Shown piece after piece: positions 54,371 through 63,980 of a stretch of DNA of 64,000 nucleotides. This DNA is from Paenibacillus koleovorans NBRC 103111 (GTDB lineage: Bacteria; Bacillota; Bacilli; Paenibacillales; NBRC-103111). Positions within the stretch are counted from its first letter, which is position 1. The number at the start of each line of letters is the position of its first letter. A model generated the notes under the pieces. It did not search any database. It had not been told where the DNA came from and saw only the letters and a list, made by a program, of their open reading frames with translations. The stretch is taken from positions 24,446 through 88,445 of the forward strand of contig NZ_BIMA01000016.1 of the NCBI RefSeq assembly GCF_004000845.1. Reading direction: 5' to 3'. A program made the position numbers and the translations under genes.

Positions 54371-55627
54371 TTGATCAGAATGCAATTACAGAATGGCCTG
54401 CGGGTAATCCTGGAGAAAATTCCGACGTGCCGGTCCGTGTCGTTCGGGATTTGGGTCAAAACAGGATCGCGCAATGAGAACGAAGCCAACAACGGGATTT
54501 CTCATTTTATCGAACATATGCTTTTCAAAGGCACGGATCGTTTCTCCGCCAAGGAAATCGCCGAGACGTTCGACGGAATCGGAGGCAACGTAAACGCCTT
54601 CACTTCAAAAGAATATACGTGTTATTACGCGAAAGTATTGGATCAGCATTTGCCGATCGCCGTAGACGTGCTAGCCGACATGTTCTTCAACTCCACGTTT
54701 GACCCGGGGGAGCTGGATAAGGAGCGCAACGTCATCCTGGAAGAAATATCCATGTATGACGATACGCCCGACGATCTCGTGCATGATCTGATTGCCCGCG
54801 CCGCCTATGAGACTCATCCGCTGGGATACTCCATTCTCGGAACCGAAACGAACTTGTCGGCGATGACTTCCGAGTCGCTCTCTGAGTATATGCGCCAGAA
54901 TTACCGGATCGACAACACCGTAATCAGCCTGGCCGGCAACTTGAGCGACGATGTGATCGAATTGCTCGAGAAGCATTTCGGCGGATTCACCAACGCGGGA
55001 ACTGGGAAGGCTGTCCTCGCGCCGCAATATGGGGCTCAGTCGATTTTCCATAAGAAGGACACGGAGCAAAACCATATTTGCTTGTCGCTCCCCGGCTGCT
55101 CCTTGCAAGATCCGTTGCTCTATCCGATGATTTTGCTGAACAACGTAATCGGCGGCGGGATGAGCTCGCATCTGTTCCAGGAAATTCGCGAGAAGCGGGG
55201 ACTGGCTTACTCCGTCTATTCGTACCATACCGCGCATATCGATAGCGGCATGTTCACCATCTACATGGGAACGGCGCCGAAGCAAACGACCGAAGTGCTC
55301 GACGTGACGCTGGAGCTGCTGCGGACGATCAACGAGAAGGGGCTCACAGAAGCCGAGCTGAAGAAAGGCAAGGAGCAGCTAAAGGGCAGCTTCATTCTTA
55401 GCCTGGAAAGCACGAGCAGCCGGATGAACCGGTTGGGCAAAAATGAGCTCATGATCGGCAAGCATTTTTCGATGGATGAAATTTTAGACCGGATCGACGC
55501 AGTGTCGATGAACGATCTCAGCCAGCTGGTGCAAACGATGTTCAAACATCCGTTCGCGCTTTCGATGGTGGGAAAGTCCGATCAAGCGATCACGGCATTC
55601 AGGAGGGATCCGCTTGTCTTCGCCTGA
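54371..55627 (+). CDS. mlpA: M16-family zinc protease MlpA (YmxG)
   Basis: This pitrilysin-like peptidase carries the inverted zinc motif HFIEH at residues 45-49 with a downstream Glu in [14 protein letters not shown], so it should be active. The partner half contains [23 protein letters not shown] 54371 is 8 bases after GAGGGGG and gives 418 residues. The open frame from 54272 adds 33 residues without a site; ATG 54380 is three codons inside. Precise substrates are unknown. It overlaps dut by 14 bases. Confidence 0.9.
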   Translation: MIRMQLQNGLRVILEKIPTCRSVSFGIWVKTGSRNENEANNGISHFIEHMLFKGTDRFSAKEIAETFDGIGGNVNAFTSKEYTCYYAKVLDQHLPIAVDVLADMFFNSTFDPGELDKERNVILEEISMYDDTPDDLVHDLIARAAYETHPLGYSILGTETNLSAMTSESLSEYMRQNYRIDNTVISLAGNLSDDVIELLEKHFGGFTNAGTGKAVLAPQYGAQSIFHKKDTEQNHICLSLPGCSLQDPLLYPMILLNNVIGGGMSSHLFQEIREKRGLAYSVYSYHTAHIDSGMFTIYMGTAPKQTTEVLDVTLELLRTINEKGLTEAELKKGKEQLKGSFILSLESTSSRMNRLGKNELMIGKHFSMDEILDRIDAVSMNDLSQLVQTMFKHPFALSMVGKSDQAITAFRRDPLVFA

Positions 55628-56069
55628 TGTTGTACAACTGCTCCGTTTGCCCGGCTGCGAAGACGTCCAGCTGCCGCAGCGGATGTCCGAGCAAGCGAGC
55701 GGATACGACTTGTATGCGGCCGTGGCGGAACCGCTCGTGCTGCAGCCCGGGGAGCGCGCACTCGTGCCGACCGGGATCGCGATTGCAATGCCGGGCCATC
55801 TGGAAGCGCAGATTCGGCCGCGCAGCGGGCTCGCCTTCAAGCATGGCATCACCTGCTTGAACACGCCCGGTACGATCGACGCGGATTACCGTGGGGAGAT
55901 CAAAGTTTTGCTGATCAATCTGGGCCATCATCCTTTTACAATTGAACGTAACGAGCGGATTGCGCAGATGGTATTTCAACAAGTCCCTGCCGTCCGCCTG
56001 GAGCCGGTGCTGCAGCTCGAAGAGACGCAACGCGGCGCTGGAGGCTTCGGCCACACGGGAACCAAATAA
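55614..56069 (+). CDS. dut: Trimeric deoxyuridine triphosphatase
   Basis: dUTPase removes dUTP and makes dUMP. All five family motifs are visible: [38 protein letters not shown] and [10 protein letters not shown]. The length of 151 residues is standard. TTG 55614 follows CAGGAGGGATCC and lies inside mlpA, so expression is coupled. In B. subtilis dut genes are phage-linked and not here. A strong terminator follows. Confidence 0.95.
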   Translation: MSSPDVVQLLRLPGCEDVQLPQRMSEQASGYDLYAAVAEPLVLQPGERALVPTGIAIAMPGHLEAQIRPRSGLAFKHGITCLNTPGTIDADYRGEIKVLLINLGHHPFTIERNERIAQMVFQQVPAVRLEPVLQLEETQRGAGGFGHTGTK

Positions 56070-56089
56070 GTGCGTCCTTCTGGAGAAAT

Positions 56090-56119
56090 GCCTTCCTACA
56101 TATGTAGGAAGGCGTTTTT
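56090..56119 (+). terminator. Perfectly palindromic intrinsic terminator after dut
   Basis: GCCTTCCTACAT (56090-56101) is the exact inverse complement of ATGTAGGAAGGC (56102-56113); the helix closes with a small loop and is followed by GTTTTTG. The full symmetry means it may stop transcription from either direction, insulating the sporulation dpa cluster. Confidence 0.9.
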
Positions 56120-56146
56120 GCGTTGTGGCGACGGGCCTTGGGCTGG

Positions 56147-56175
56147 AACCCATCACCCCGGGACGGCATAAGATG
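56147..56175 (+). promoter_or_regulatory. Candidate sigma-K promoter of the dpaAB operon
   Basis: AACC (56147-56150), a 16-base spacer and CATAAGATG (56167-56175) match the mother-cell sigma-K pattern (mACm, N16, CATAnnnTA) except for the last base. The B. subtilis homologue spoVF is known to be sigma-K-dependent, so the site agrees with biology. The start would fall near 56184, upstream of the AAAGGAG site. Confidence 0.55.
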
Positions 56176-56218
56176 TCATATGGTTGAGGGAGTGAGGAAA
56201 GGAGCGCAAACAATTGCC

Positions 56219-57118
56219 ATGTTGACCGGAGTACAAATAACCGTCATCGGCGGAGACGCCCGTCAGCTGGAAGTCATCCAAACGTTCGTGGAACTGGACG
56301 CGACTGTCTTGTTGATCGGATTCGATAATTTGCAAAATCAGTACAGCGGGGCGACCAAATCGAGCTTGACGCCGGAGGCGCTCGAAGCGAGCGATGCCGT
56401 GATTTTGCCTGTTGTCGGAACGGACGATAAAGGCATGGTGGATTCGTTGTTCTCGACGACGGAGCTGCAGCTTACAGAGGCTCATATTCAGAGCTTGCCG
56501 AAGCATGCCAAAGTATACACAGGAATGGCGAAGTCTTACTTGAAAAGCTTGTGCGCGGATGCGGGCGTGGCTTTGGTCGAGCTGCTAGAGCGCGACGATG
56601 TAGCCATCTACAATTCGATTCCAACCGCAGAGGGCGCCGTTATGATGGCGATCCAAAATACGGATATTACGATTCACGGGTCGAGCTGCATGGTGCTGGG
56701 ACTCGGTCGGACCGGGTTCACGATGGCCAGGACGCTGCAAGGATTAGGGGCGCACGTGAAGGTCGGAATTCGTCGTCCGGAGCATTTCGCACGTGCCTGG
56801 GAGATGGGGTTTACGCCGTTTTACTTAGCCGATTTGGCGCAGCACGTAGCCAATATCGACTTGCTTTTTAATACAATTCCGACTATGATAGTCACAGCAC
56901 AGATTATTGCCAATATTCCTCACCGGGCCGTCCTCATTGACCTGGCTTCCAAGCCGGGCGGGATGGACTTCCGCTTCGCGGAGAAGCGCGGCATCAAGGC
57001 GATGCTCGCCCCCGGATTGCCTGGAATCGTCGCTCCCAAGACTGCTGGACGCATCATAGCGAGAACGGTCAGCCAGCTCATCTTGGAAGATGCCGCTACA
57101 GGGAGGAAAACGCAATGA
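56219..57118 (+). CDS. dpaA: Dipicolinate synthase subunit A
   Basis: DpaA, with DpaB, oxidises dihydrodipicolinate to dipicolinic acid in the mother cell for spore heat resistance. The sequence starts MLTGVQITVIGGDARQLEVI and has a Rossmann motif VLGLGRTGFTMART and LAPGLPGIVAPKTAG, matching SpoVFA throughout. At 299 residues it is close to the family length. AAAGGAG ends 14 bases before ATG 56219, a rather long spacing; an ATT codon lies at 8 bases. Overlaps dpaB by ATGA. Confidence 0.95.
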   Translation: MLTGVQITVIGGDARQLEVIQTFVELDATVLLIGFDNLQNQYSGATKSSLTPEALEASDAVILPVVGTDDKGMVDSLFSTTELQLTEAHIQSLPKHAKVYTGMAKSYLKSLCADAGVALVELLERDDVAIYNSIPTAEGAVMMAIQNTDITIHGSSCMVLGLGRTGFTMARTLQGLGAHVKVGIRRPEHFARAWEMGFTPFYLADLAQHVANIDLLFNTIPTMIVTAQIIANIPHRAVLIDLASKPGGMDFRFAEKRGIKAMLAPGLPGIVAPKTAGRIIARTVSQLILEDAATGRKTQ

Positions 57119-57717
57119 ATTGGCAAGGAAAAACGGTCGGCTTCGCCTTAACAGGCTCACATTGCACGTTTGCGGAAGTAATGCCGCATATTCAAGCTTT
57201 CGTCGATCAAGGGGCGCGGGTGATCCCGATCGCCTCGCAGACGCTGATGACTACCGATACGCGGTTCGGCACATCGGAGAATTGGCAGAAGCAATTGAAA
57301 GATATAACCGGGAATGATATCATTTCTACCATAGTGGAAGCCGAACCGCTCGGGCCTTCCAAGCTGCTCGACGTCATGCTCATCGCGCCCTGCACAGGCA
57401 ACACTACGAGCAAGCTGGCGAATGCGCAGACCGACAGCCCGGTGCTGATGGCCGCCAAAGCCCAGATGCGCAATCAGCGGCCGCTCGTGCTGGCGATATC
57501 CACGAACGACGGGCTCGGCCTGAACGCCGCGAACATCGCCAAGCTGCTGGTCGCCAAAAATATTTATTTCGTTCCGTTCGGTCAAGACGCCCCGATCGCC
57601 AAGCCGAATTCCCTGGTAGCCCGGATGGAATTGGCCATGGAGACTTGTGCGGCGGCTTTGGAGCATAAGCAATTGCAACCTATGGTGGTCGAGAAGTTCA
57701 ATTATATGAACTCCTGA
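57115..57717 (+). CDS. dpaB: Dipicolinate synthase subunit B (flavoprotein-like)
   Basis: This 200-residue protein has the flavoprotein/HFCD fold pattern (GKTVGFALTGSHCTFAEVMP, LIAPCTGNTTSKLANAQTDS) of SpoVFB. It is the second subunit of dipicolinate synthase. The start overlaps the dpaA stop. asd, dapG and dapA downstream supply its precursor, so the cluster couples spore DPA synthesis to the aspartate pathway. Confidence 0.95.
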   Translation: MNWQGKTVGFALTGSHCTFAEVMPHIQAFVDQGARVIPIASQTLMTTDTRFGTSENWQKQLKDITGNDIISTIVEAEPLGPSKLLDVMLIAPCTGNTTSKLANAQTDSPVLMAAKAQMRNQRPLVLAISTNDGLGLNAANIAKLLVAKNIYFVPFGQDAPIAKPNSLVARMELAMETCAAALEHKQLQPMVVEKFNYMNS

Positions 57718-57748
57718 TAACAGCATGAACGGAGGGGGAGAGCAGGAG

Positions 57749-58789
57749 ATGTCGAGCCAGAAGCGTTTCAACGTAGCAGTCGTGGGGGCAACCGGCGCGG
57801 TTGGCGAGCAGATCATCCGCCTGCTGGAGGAACGGAGCTTCCCGATTCAAGAGCTGAAGCTGCTATCCTCCGCTCGCTCCGCCGGCAAGACCATACCGTT
57901 CAGAGGGCAAGACCTGATCGTCCAAGAGGCGACACCCGACAGCTTCCGCGGGGTGGAGATCGCCTTGTTCAGCGCAGGCGGCGACGTCAGCCGCAGGCTC
58001 GTGCCGCATGCGGTAGAGCATGGGGCGATCTGCATCGACAATACGAGCGCCTTCCGGATGGATCCGGAGACGCCGCTCGTCGTGCCGGAAGTGAACGTCG
58101 ACAAGATCAACGAGCATCGCGGCGTTATCGCGAACCCGAACTGCTCGACGATCCAGATGGTCGTTGCGCTCAAGCCGTTGTACGACCGGTATGGCATCTC
58201 CAGGATCATCGTCTCGACGTACCAGGCCGTATCCGGCGCGGGTGCCATGGCAATCGACGAGCTGCTGCGCCAGTCCAAGGCGGTGCTGGAGGGAGAAGAG
58301 GCGAAGCCGGAGCTGTTGCCGGTCGGTTCGCTTCCGGTGAAGCATCCGATCGCGTTCAACGCTATTCCGCAGATCGATAAGTTCACGGAGAACGGCTTTA
58401 CTTACGAAGAAATGAAGATGATTCTCGAAACGCAAAAGATTATGGGCGACGACTCGCTCGAAGTGACCGCGACATGCGTCCGCATCCCGGTTGTGTACGG
58501 CCATTCCGAGTCCGTCTACGTGGAATTGAAATCCGATTTCGACGTGGAGGACGTGAAGCGTCTGTTGGCTGAGGCGCCGGGCATCGTGCTGCAGGATGAT
58601 CCGGCCTCTCAGCTGTATCCGCTCGCTACGGAAGCGGCCGGTAAGCTGGAGACGTTCGTCGGTCGCGTGCGCCGGGATTTGAACAATCCGCGTGCTTTGA
58701 ACATGTGGATCGTATCCGACAATTTGTTGAAGGGCGCCGCCTGGAACGCCGTTCAGATTGCGGAGTATATTGCCATCGAGCAGCCTTAA
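57749..58789 (+). CDS. asd: Aspartate-semialdehyde dehydrogenase
   Basis: Asd reduces aspartyl phosphate to the semialdehyde. The NADP site is VAVVGATGAVGEQIIRLLEE, the catalytic Cys lies in IANPNCSTIQMV and the His-containing motif RIPVVYGHSESV is present. The length is 346 residues from ATG 57749, preceded by CGGAGGGGGAG. The upstream in-frame ATG at 57725 lacks a site. Confidence 0.96.
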   Translation: MSSQKRFNVAVVGATGAVGEQIIRLLEERSFPIQELKLLSSARSAGKTIPFRGQDLIVQEATPDSFRGVEIALFSAGGDVSRRLVPHAVEHGAICIDNTSAFRMDPETPLVVPEVNVDKINEHRGVIANPNCSTIQMVVALKPLYDRYGISRIIVSTYQAVSGAGAMAIDELLRQSKAVLEGEEAKPELLPVGSLPVKHPIAFNAIPQIDKFTENGFTYEEMKMILETQKIMGDDSLEVTATCVRIPVVYGHSESVYVELKSDFDVEDVKRLLAEAPGIVLQDDPASQLYPLATEAAGKLETFVGRVRRDLNNPRALNMWIVSDNLLKGAAWNAVQIAEYIAIEQP

Positions 58790-58812
58790 GCTGAACGTTT
58801 GGAGGGAAGAAG

Positions 58813-60036
58813 ATGCGCATTCTTGTGCAAAAGTTTGGCGGAACTTCCCTCTCCGATCCCAAATCCAGATCTCATGCCATTCATCACATCCAACAAGCAC
58901 TATCCCAACATTATGCCTTAGTCGTAGTAGTATCCGCTATGGGAAGACGGGGAGACCCTTACGCCACGGACACGTTGCTGGACTTGATCCGGCAAAACGG
59001 CAACGCTATTCCCGCGAGGGAACGCGACATGCTGATGGGCTGCGGAGAGATCATCTCGGCAGCCGTGCTATGCAGTGAATTGAATACGTTATCGATTCCC
59101 GCGACCGTGCTGACCGGCGGCCAAGCCGGGTTTCGGACGGACCGCCGTTTCGGCAATGCGCATATCGAATCAATGCAGCCCGCCCGTATTTTGCAGCAGC
59201 TGGAGCTGGGCAAGGTCGTTATCGTTACAGGCTTCCAAGGCCAGACCGACGACCTGGACATGACCACACTCGGACGAGGCGGCAGCGATACGTCGGCCAC
59301 CGCGCTCGGGGCTGCGTTGAAGGCGGAGTTCGTCGATATATTCACCGATGTGAACGGAATTTTTACTGCAGACCCTCGGATCGTCGGCGATGCTCAAGCA
59401 ATCGTGAGCGTCACATATGCCGAAATTTGCAACATGGCGTATCAAGGAGCGAAGGTCATCCATCCGAGAGCGGTTGAGATCGCAATGGAGGCGAACATCC
59501 CGATTCGGGTTCGTTCCACATTCACAGACGATCTGGGAACATTGGTCGCCTCGCCGGATTCACTTAGAAGTCTGGATAAGCTGGTCAAGGACCGTTATGT
59601 GACCGGGATCGCGCATGTGCCGGCGGTCACTCAGATTCGGGTGACTTCCCGCGACGGACATTATGATCTTCAGTTGAAGGTGTTCAAGGCGATGGCTCAG
59701 CATCAGATCAGCGTCGATTTTATCAACGTGAATCCTTCGGGCGTTATGTATACCGTATTCGATACCGAGGCGGAGCGGGCGGTTTCCATCTTGCGCGAGA
59801 TGGGACTTGAGCCTGGGCTGCAGCCTAGCTGTGTCAAGGTTTCGGTCATCGGCGGCGGCATGAACGGCGTTCCCGGCATTATGGCGCATATCGTGGAAGC
59901 TTTAACAGAAGAAGACATCCAAATTTTGCAATCGGCCGACTCCAATACGACAATCTGGGTGCTTGTCCAGCAAGCCGATATGGGAAAAGCCGTCCGAGCG
60001 CTGCATCATAAATTTCAACTACACAAAACCGTTTGA
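58813..60036 (+). CDS. dapG: Aspartokinase I (diaminopimelate-sensitive type)
   Basis: The enzyme phosphorylates aspartate. The N-terminal kinase domain has ILVQKFGGTSLSD and TLGRGGSDTSATALGAALKA. Two ACT domains occupy about residues 265-405. The length of 407 residues and position between asd and dapA identify it as DapG, the DAP-sensitive isoenzyme in B. subtilis. GGAGGGAAG precedes ATG 58813. Confidence 0.95.
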   Translation: MRILVQKFGGTSLSDPKSRSHAIHHIQQALSQHYALVVVVSAMGRRGDPYATDTLLDLIRQNGNAIPARERDMLMGCGEIISAAVLCSELNTLSIPATVLTGGQAGFRTDRRFGNAHIESMQPARILQQLELGKVVIVTGFQGQTDDLDMTTLGRGGSDTSATALGAALKAEFVDIFTDVNGIFTADPRIVGDAQAIVSVTYAEICNMAYQGAKVIHPRAVEIAMEANIPIRVRSTFTDDLGTLVASPDSLRSLDKLVKDRYVTGIAHVPAVTQIRVTSRDGHYDLQLKVFKAMAQHQISVDFINVNPSGVMYTVFDTEAERAVSILREMGLEPGLQPSCVKVSVIGGGMNGVPGIMAHIVEALTEEDIQILQSADSNTTIWVLVQQADMGKAVRALHHKFQLHKTV

Positions 60037-60054
60037 TCAAGGAGGACAACTCGC

Positions 60055-60918
60055 GTGGATTTCGGAAAAGTCATCACCGCAATGGTCACCCCTTTTCAGG
60101 AGGATCTGTCGATCGATTGGAAGCAAGTCGACGTCTTGATCGATTACCTCATTGAAGAACAACAGTCGGACGCACTGGTTATTAGCGGTACAACGGGAGA
60201 ATCGCCTACTCTGTCGGACGCGGAGAAGCTGCAGCTGTTCGAAGCTGCGGTGAAGCGGGCGAACGGCCGCGCTAAGATCATTGCCGGCACCGGCAGTAAC
60301 GATACGCGCCACTCGATCCATCTGACACGCGAAGCCGAGAAGCTCGGGGTGGACGGCGTTCTGCTCGTTGCCCCTTATTATAACCGTCCTTCCCAAGAAG
60401 GCTTGTATCAACATTTCAAGGCGATTGCGGAGAGCACGTCGCTGCCGATTATGGTGTACAACGTGCCGCATCGTACGGGCATTCAACTGGCTGCCGAGAC
60501 GACGATCCGGTTGTCCAGGATTGAGAACATCGTGGCTTCCAAGGAAGCGACGCCGGATCTCAATCATATTTCCGAAGTCATCGCCAAATCGGCGGAAGGT
60601 TTTCGCGTCTATGGCGGGGATGACAGCTTGACATTGCCTGTGCTGGCTATCGGCGGGTATGGGATTGTCAGCGTTGCGAGTCATGTCATCGGTCGTGAAA
60701 TGAAGCAGCTCGTGGAAGCATTCTACGCGGGACAGAATACGGCAGCCGCCCAGCTTCATGCCAAGCTGTTCCCGGTGTTCACCGGTATTTTCAAAGTACC
60801 GAGCCCGGCTCCGATCAAACATGCTCTGAATATTAGAGGTGTGCATGTGGGGGGCGTTCGCCTGCCGCTGCTGCCGGTGAGCGAAGAGGAAGGACTATTT
60901 GTAGCCTCGCTGTTTTAA
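60055..60918 (+). CDS. dapA: 4-hydroxy-tetrahydrodipicolinate synthase
   Basis: DapA condenses pyruvate with aspartate semialdehyde. Family motifs are SGTTGESPTLSDAEK, YYNRPSQEGLYQHFK, the Tyr in YNVPHRTG and the Schiff-base Lys in VASKEATPDL. The length of 287 residues is usual. The start is GTG 60055 after AAGGAGG. It provides substrate for both lysine/DAP and DpaAB. Confidence 0.96.
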   Translation: MDFGKVITAMVTPFQEDLSIDWKQVDVLIDYLIEEQQSDALVISGTTGESPTLSDAEKLQLFEAAVKRANGRAKIIAGTGSNDTRHSIHLTREAEKLGVDGVLLVAPYYNRPSQEGLYQHFKAIAESTSLPIMVYNVPHRTGIQLAAETTIRLSRIENIVASKEATPDLNHISEVIAKSAEGFRVYGGDDSLTLPVLAIGGYGIVSVASHVIGREMKQLVEAFYAGQNTAAAQLHAKLFPVFTGIFKVPSPAPIKHALNIRGVHVGGVRLPLLPVSEEEGLFVASLF

Positions 60919-60978
60919 AGTCGGTTTGCGCGCAAGCCGGGTAGAGGCAGCCGCATTCCGGAGCTGATTCCGCTCGAC

Positions 60979-61008
60979 TTGTGTTCGTTCGCCGGCATCA
61001 TGTATAAT
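60979..61008 (+). promoter_or_regulatory. Sigma-A-type promoter of the RNase J gene
   Basis: TTGTGT (60979-60984), an 18-base spacer and a perfect TATAAT (61003-61008) give a plausible vegetative promoter, with a leader of about 80 bases before the RNase J start. The rest of 60919-61093 has no other clear element. Confidence 0.7.
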
Positions 61009-61093
61009 AATGGCAAGTGACTGGTTCGGTTAAATCGTTTTGGTTTGTTTGTTCCAAGATCGTCGCTAATTTAAAAATATAGGAGGTATAGAG

Positions 61094-62770
61094 TTGTCTA
61101 AGAAAAATATAGAGAAGTTATCCATTTTCGCTCTTGGCGGCGTGGGCGAGATTGGTAAAAATATGTACTGTGTCCAATATGCGAACGATATCGTTGTGAT
61201 CGACTCCGGTCTGAAATTTCCCGAAGAGGACATGCTCGGCATCGACATTGTCATTCCCGATATTTCATACTTGACGGAGAATCGCGACAAAGTAAGAGCC
61301 ATCCTGATTACGCACGGACATGAAGACCATATCGGCGGGTTGCCTTATGTGCTGAAGAGCCTGAATGTGCCGGTCTACGCGACACGGCTAACGATGGGGC
61401 TGATCGAAGGCAAGCTGAAGGAAGCCGGGTTGCTCGGCGATACGAAACGGATCGTCATCACTAGTGAATCGGAGATTTCGCTCGGTACGATCAAGGCTAC
61501 GTTCTTCCGTACGAACCACAGTATTCCGGATTCCGTCGGGGTGTGCCTGGAGACGCCGGAAGGCAACGTCGTGCATACAGGCGACTTCAAGTTCGACCAG
61601 ACACCGGTAAACGAACAGTACGCCGATCTGCACAAGATGGCCCAATTGGGACACAGGGGCGTATTGGCATTACTGTCGGACAGTACGAACGCAGAGCGGC
61701 CAGGGTACACGCCATCGGAGCGCAATGTAGGGCGTGAACTGGTGGAAGTATTCCGCAGAGCGAAGCAACGCGTTGTCGTGGCGACATTCGCCTCGAACGT
61801 CCATCGGGTTCAGCAAGTGATGGACGCCGCTGCCGTTACACGCCGCAAGGTGACCGTCATCGGCCGCAGCATGGTGAATGTGGTGTCGATCGCACAGGAG
61901 CTCGGGTACTTGACCATTCCGGACGGGATGCTGATCGAGCCGGAGGAAGTGAACAAGCTGGCGGCCGATCGGGTCGTCATCCTGTGTACGGGCAGCCAAG
62001 GCGAGCCGATGTCAGCCCTGACGCGGATGGCGCGTTCGACGCACCGCAAGGTGGACATCCTGCCTGGCGACACGGTCGTGATCGCAGCTACGCCTATTCC
62101 AGGCAATGAGCGTTATGTCGGTCGCGTAGTAGACGAGCTGTTCCGCATCGGTGCGAACGTGATCTACGGACCGGGCTCCGTCTCGGGCGTACACGTCTCC
62201 GGCCACGGCAGCCAGGAAGAGCTGAAGCTGATGCTGAATCTGATGAAGCCGAAGTTCTTCATCCCGATTCACGGCGAATACCGGATGCTTCGTCACCACG
62301 CCATGCTTGCAGAGGAAATCGGCATGGACCGGGAAGACATTTTCATTACCGATATCGGCGATACGGTAGAGATTCAGGGCGGGGTTGCTCGACGTGGGTC
62401 GAAGGTGTCTTGCGGCAATACGTTGATCGACGGCTTAGGCGTAGGCGATGTAGGCAATATCGTGCTTCGGGATCGCAAGCTGCTGTCGCAGGACGGTATT
62501 CTCGTCGTTGTCGTCACCCTCAGCAAGCAGGATGGGGCCATTATGTCCGGACCGGATATCATTTCAAGAGGGTTTGTGTATGTACGCGAGTCCGAAGGGC
62601 TTCTGGAGGAAGCGAATAAGATCGTCACGAACACACTCAATCGGCTCATGGTAGAGAACGTCAACGAATGGGCGTCTCTCAAAACACAAGTAAAAGATGC
62701 ACTTGGACGATTTTTGTATGAACAAACCAGAAGAAGACCGATGATCCTTCCGATCATTATGGAAGTGTAA
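61094..62770 (+). CDS. Ribonuclease J
   Basis: This beta-CASP metallo-beta-lactamase RNase of 558 residues has both endonuclease and 5'-3' exonuclease activity in its family. The zinc motif HGHEDH (H74, H76, D78, H79) is intact and followed by IGGLPYVL. Further motifs are HTGDFKFDQTP, SDSTNAERPGYT and HVSGHGSQEELK. The locus after dapA is that of rnjB (RNase J2) in B. subtilis, but J2 there has a degenerate motif, so this copy looks J1-like. TTG 61094 follows ATAGGAGGTAT. Confidence 0.93.
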   Translation: MSKKNIEKLSIFALGGVGEIGKNMYCVQYANDIVVIDSGLKFPEEDMLGIDIVIPDISYLTENRDKVRAILITHGHEDHIGGLPYVLKSLNVPVYATRLTMGLIEGKLKEAGLLGDTKRIVITSESEISLGTIKATFFRTNHSIPDSVGVCLETPEGNVVHTGDFKFDQTPVNEQYADLHKMAQLGHRGVLALLSDSTNAERPGYTPSERNVGRELVEVFRRAKQRVVVATFASNVHRVQQVMDAAAVTRRKVTVIGRSMVNVVSIAQELGYLTIPDGMLIEPEEVNKLAADRVVILCTGSQGEPMSALTRMARSTHRKVDILPGDTVVIAATPIPGNERYVGRVVDELFRIGANVIYGPGSVSGVHVSGHGSQEELKLMLNLMKPKFFIPIHGEYRMLRHHAMLAEEIGMDREDIFITDIGDTVEIQGGVARRGSKVSCGNTLIDGLGVGDVGNIVLRDRKLLSQDGILVVVVTLSKQDGAIMSGPDIISRGFVYVRESEGLLEEANKIVTNTLNRLMVENVNEWASLKTQVKDALGRFLYEQTRRRPMILPIIMEV

Positions 62771-62811
62771 TTCAACGTACAGTCACTTGTACAAAAAACA
62801 ACGTTTTAGAG

Positions 62812-62841
62812 GAAGCCCCGGGACATGCTGTCCTGGGGCTT
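62812..62841 (+). terminator. Terminator-like hairpin after the RNase J gene
   Basis: AAGCCCC (62812-62818) pairs with GGGGCTT (62835-62841), with an inner GGACA/TGTCC stem and TGC loop. Only two T follow (TTCGG), so termination may be incomplete and tepA may be reached by read-through. Confidence 0.55.
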
Positions 62842-62910
62842 TCGGCATTCCGCGCATAATATGCTCGTGACAACCGATACTAGATAGGATCATTTGTCAG
62901 GAGGCTGCTT

Positions 62911-63708
62911 ATGCCATACAATCCGACCAACGAACAACCGGAACCGCAAGATTCGCCGGACGAGAAGCGCAAAAATCCGGTCTTGGACAATATCCAGCAG
63001 CTGGGGCAGACAAGCACCCCGACTGCGGAGTCGAACATTTACTGCATGACGATCATCGGTCAGGTGGAAGGGCATCTCGTGCTCCCGCCGCAAAACAAGA
63101 CGACCAAATATGAGCATCTCATCCCTCAGTTGGTCGCAGCCGAACAAAATCCGAAGGTAGAGGGCATGCTCATCATCCTGAATACGGTGGGGGGCGATGT
63201 GGAGGCGGGGCTCGCGATCGCCGAGATGATTGCCACCATTTCCAAACCGACCGTGACGCTGGTACTGGGCGGCGGGCACAGCATCGGCGTGCCGATCGCC
63301 GTATCGGCGGACTATTCGTTTATCGCGGAGACGGCTACGATGACGATTCATCCGATTCGGTTAAACGGGCTCATCATTGGCGTGCCGCAGACGTTCGAAT
63401 ACTTGGAAAAGATGCAGGAGCGGGTCATCCGTTTCGTCACGCGCCATTCGAAGGTCAACGAGCAAGTGTTCAAGGAGCTTATGTTCAAAACCGGCGAGCT
63501 GACGCGTGATATCGGGACGACCGTAATCGGCCAAGACGCCGTGAAGCATGGGTTGATCAATAGCGTGGGCGGGATAGGCGACGCCTTGCGCGAGTTGAAT
63601 CGGCGCATTGAGGAAACGCGCAAGTCTCGGAAGGCACAGCAGCCCCAGTTGGTAGGAGCAGGTGCAGGCATAGGCGCATCCGCCGGAGCGGACGGTGAAG
63701 GAGGATGA
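62911..63708 (+). CDS. tepA: ClpP-like serine protease TepA (YmfB)
   Basis: TepA belongs to the ClpP/S14 fold group. The catalytic Ser124 is in [12 protein letters not shown] and His147 in [11 protein letters not shown]. An oxyanion-type [17 protein letters not shown] region precedes them. In B. subtilis it was described as a translocation-enhancing protein that degrades signal peptides and was linked to spore coat function. A Gly/Ala-rich tail ends the 265 residues. CAGGAGG precedes ATG 62911. Confidence 0.93.
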   Translation: MPYNPTNEQPEPQDSPDEKRKNPVLDNIQQLGQTSTPTAESNIYCMTIIGQVEGHLVLPPQNKTTKYEHLIPQLVAAEQNPKVEGMLIILNTVGGDVEAGLAIAEMIATISKPTVTLVLGGGHSIGVPIAVSADYSFIAETATMTIHPIRLNGLIIGVPQTFEYLEKMQERVIRFVTRHSKVNEQVFKELMFKTGELTRDIGTTVIGQDAVKHGLINSVGGIGDALRELNRRIEETRKSRKAQQPQLVGAGAGIGASAGADGEGG

Positions 63709-63935
63709 TCTTCTATTCGTGTGTACCGGAGGAGGTCGTCTTCGAAAACTGGGACATGCCTCAAGAGCCGATCATCGATGTGACCGTAAATGGGCTGCTG
63801 ATGCAGGTCCAACCGGTGAGCGCGCACCAAGCCCGAATCGTAAGGCTGATTAGCCCCGATCCGCAGCAATATTTGAACCCGGCCTATGCGCCAGGACAAT
63901 GGATCGAATACCGACCGTACACGGGCACCTATTGA
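63705..63935 (+). CDS. ylzJ: YlzJ-like protein
   Basis: This 76-residue protein has the YlzJ pattern ([16 protein letters not shown], then an acidic/aromatic tail with [12 protein letters not shown]). Its function is unknown. It overlaps the tepA stop, and the AAGGAGG site directly abuts ATG 63705, so translation probably depends on reinitiation after tepA. In B. subtilis it sits between tepA and spoIIIE. Confidence 0.88.
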   Translation: MIFYSCVPEEVVFENWDMPQEPIIDVTVNGLLMQVQPVSAHQARIVRLISPDPQQYLNPAYAPGQWIEYRPYTGTY

Positions 63936-63956
63936 TTCGAATGAGTTGCATCAGGA

Positions 63957-63980
63957 AGCGCGAGCAATCGCGCTTTTTTT
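63957..63980 (+). terminator. Strong intrinsic terminator after ylzJ
   Basis: AGCGCGA (63957-63963) pairs with TCGCGCT (63968-63974) across a GCAA loop and is followed by a run of seven T. It closes the tepA-ylzJ unit; the last 20 bases of the window hold nothing further. Confidence 0.93.

Noticed and set aside
56213..56215. ATT as an unusual start codon for dpaA
   Set aside because: Its 8-base spacing from AAAGGAG is attractive, but ATG 56219 gives the MLTG N-terminus shared with SpoVFA; only two extra residues are at stake and there is no direct support.
57718..57748. Lysine riboswitch before asd/dapG/dapA
   Set aside because: The intergenic spaces in this cluster are only about 20-30 bases, far too short for an L-box.
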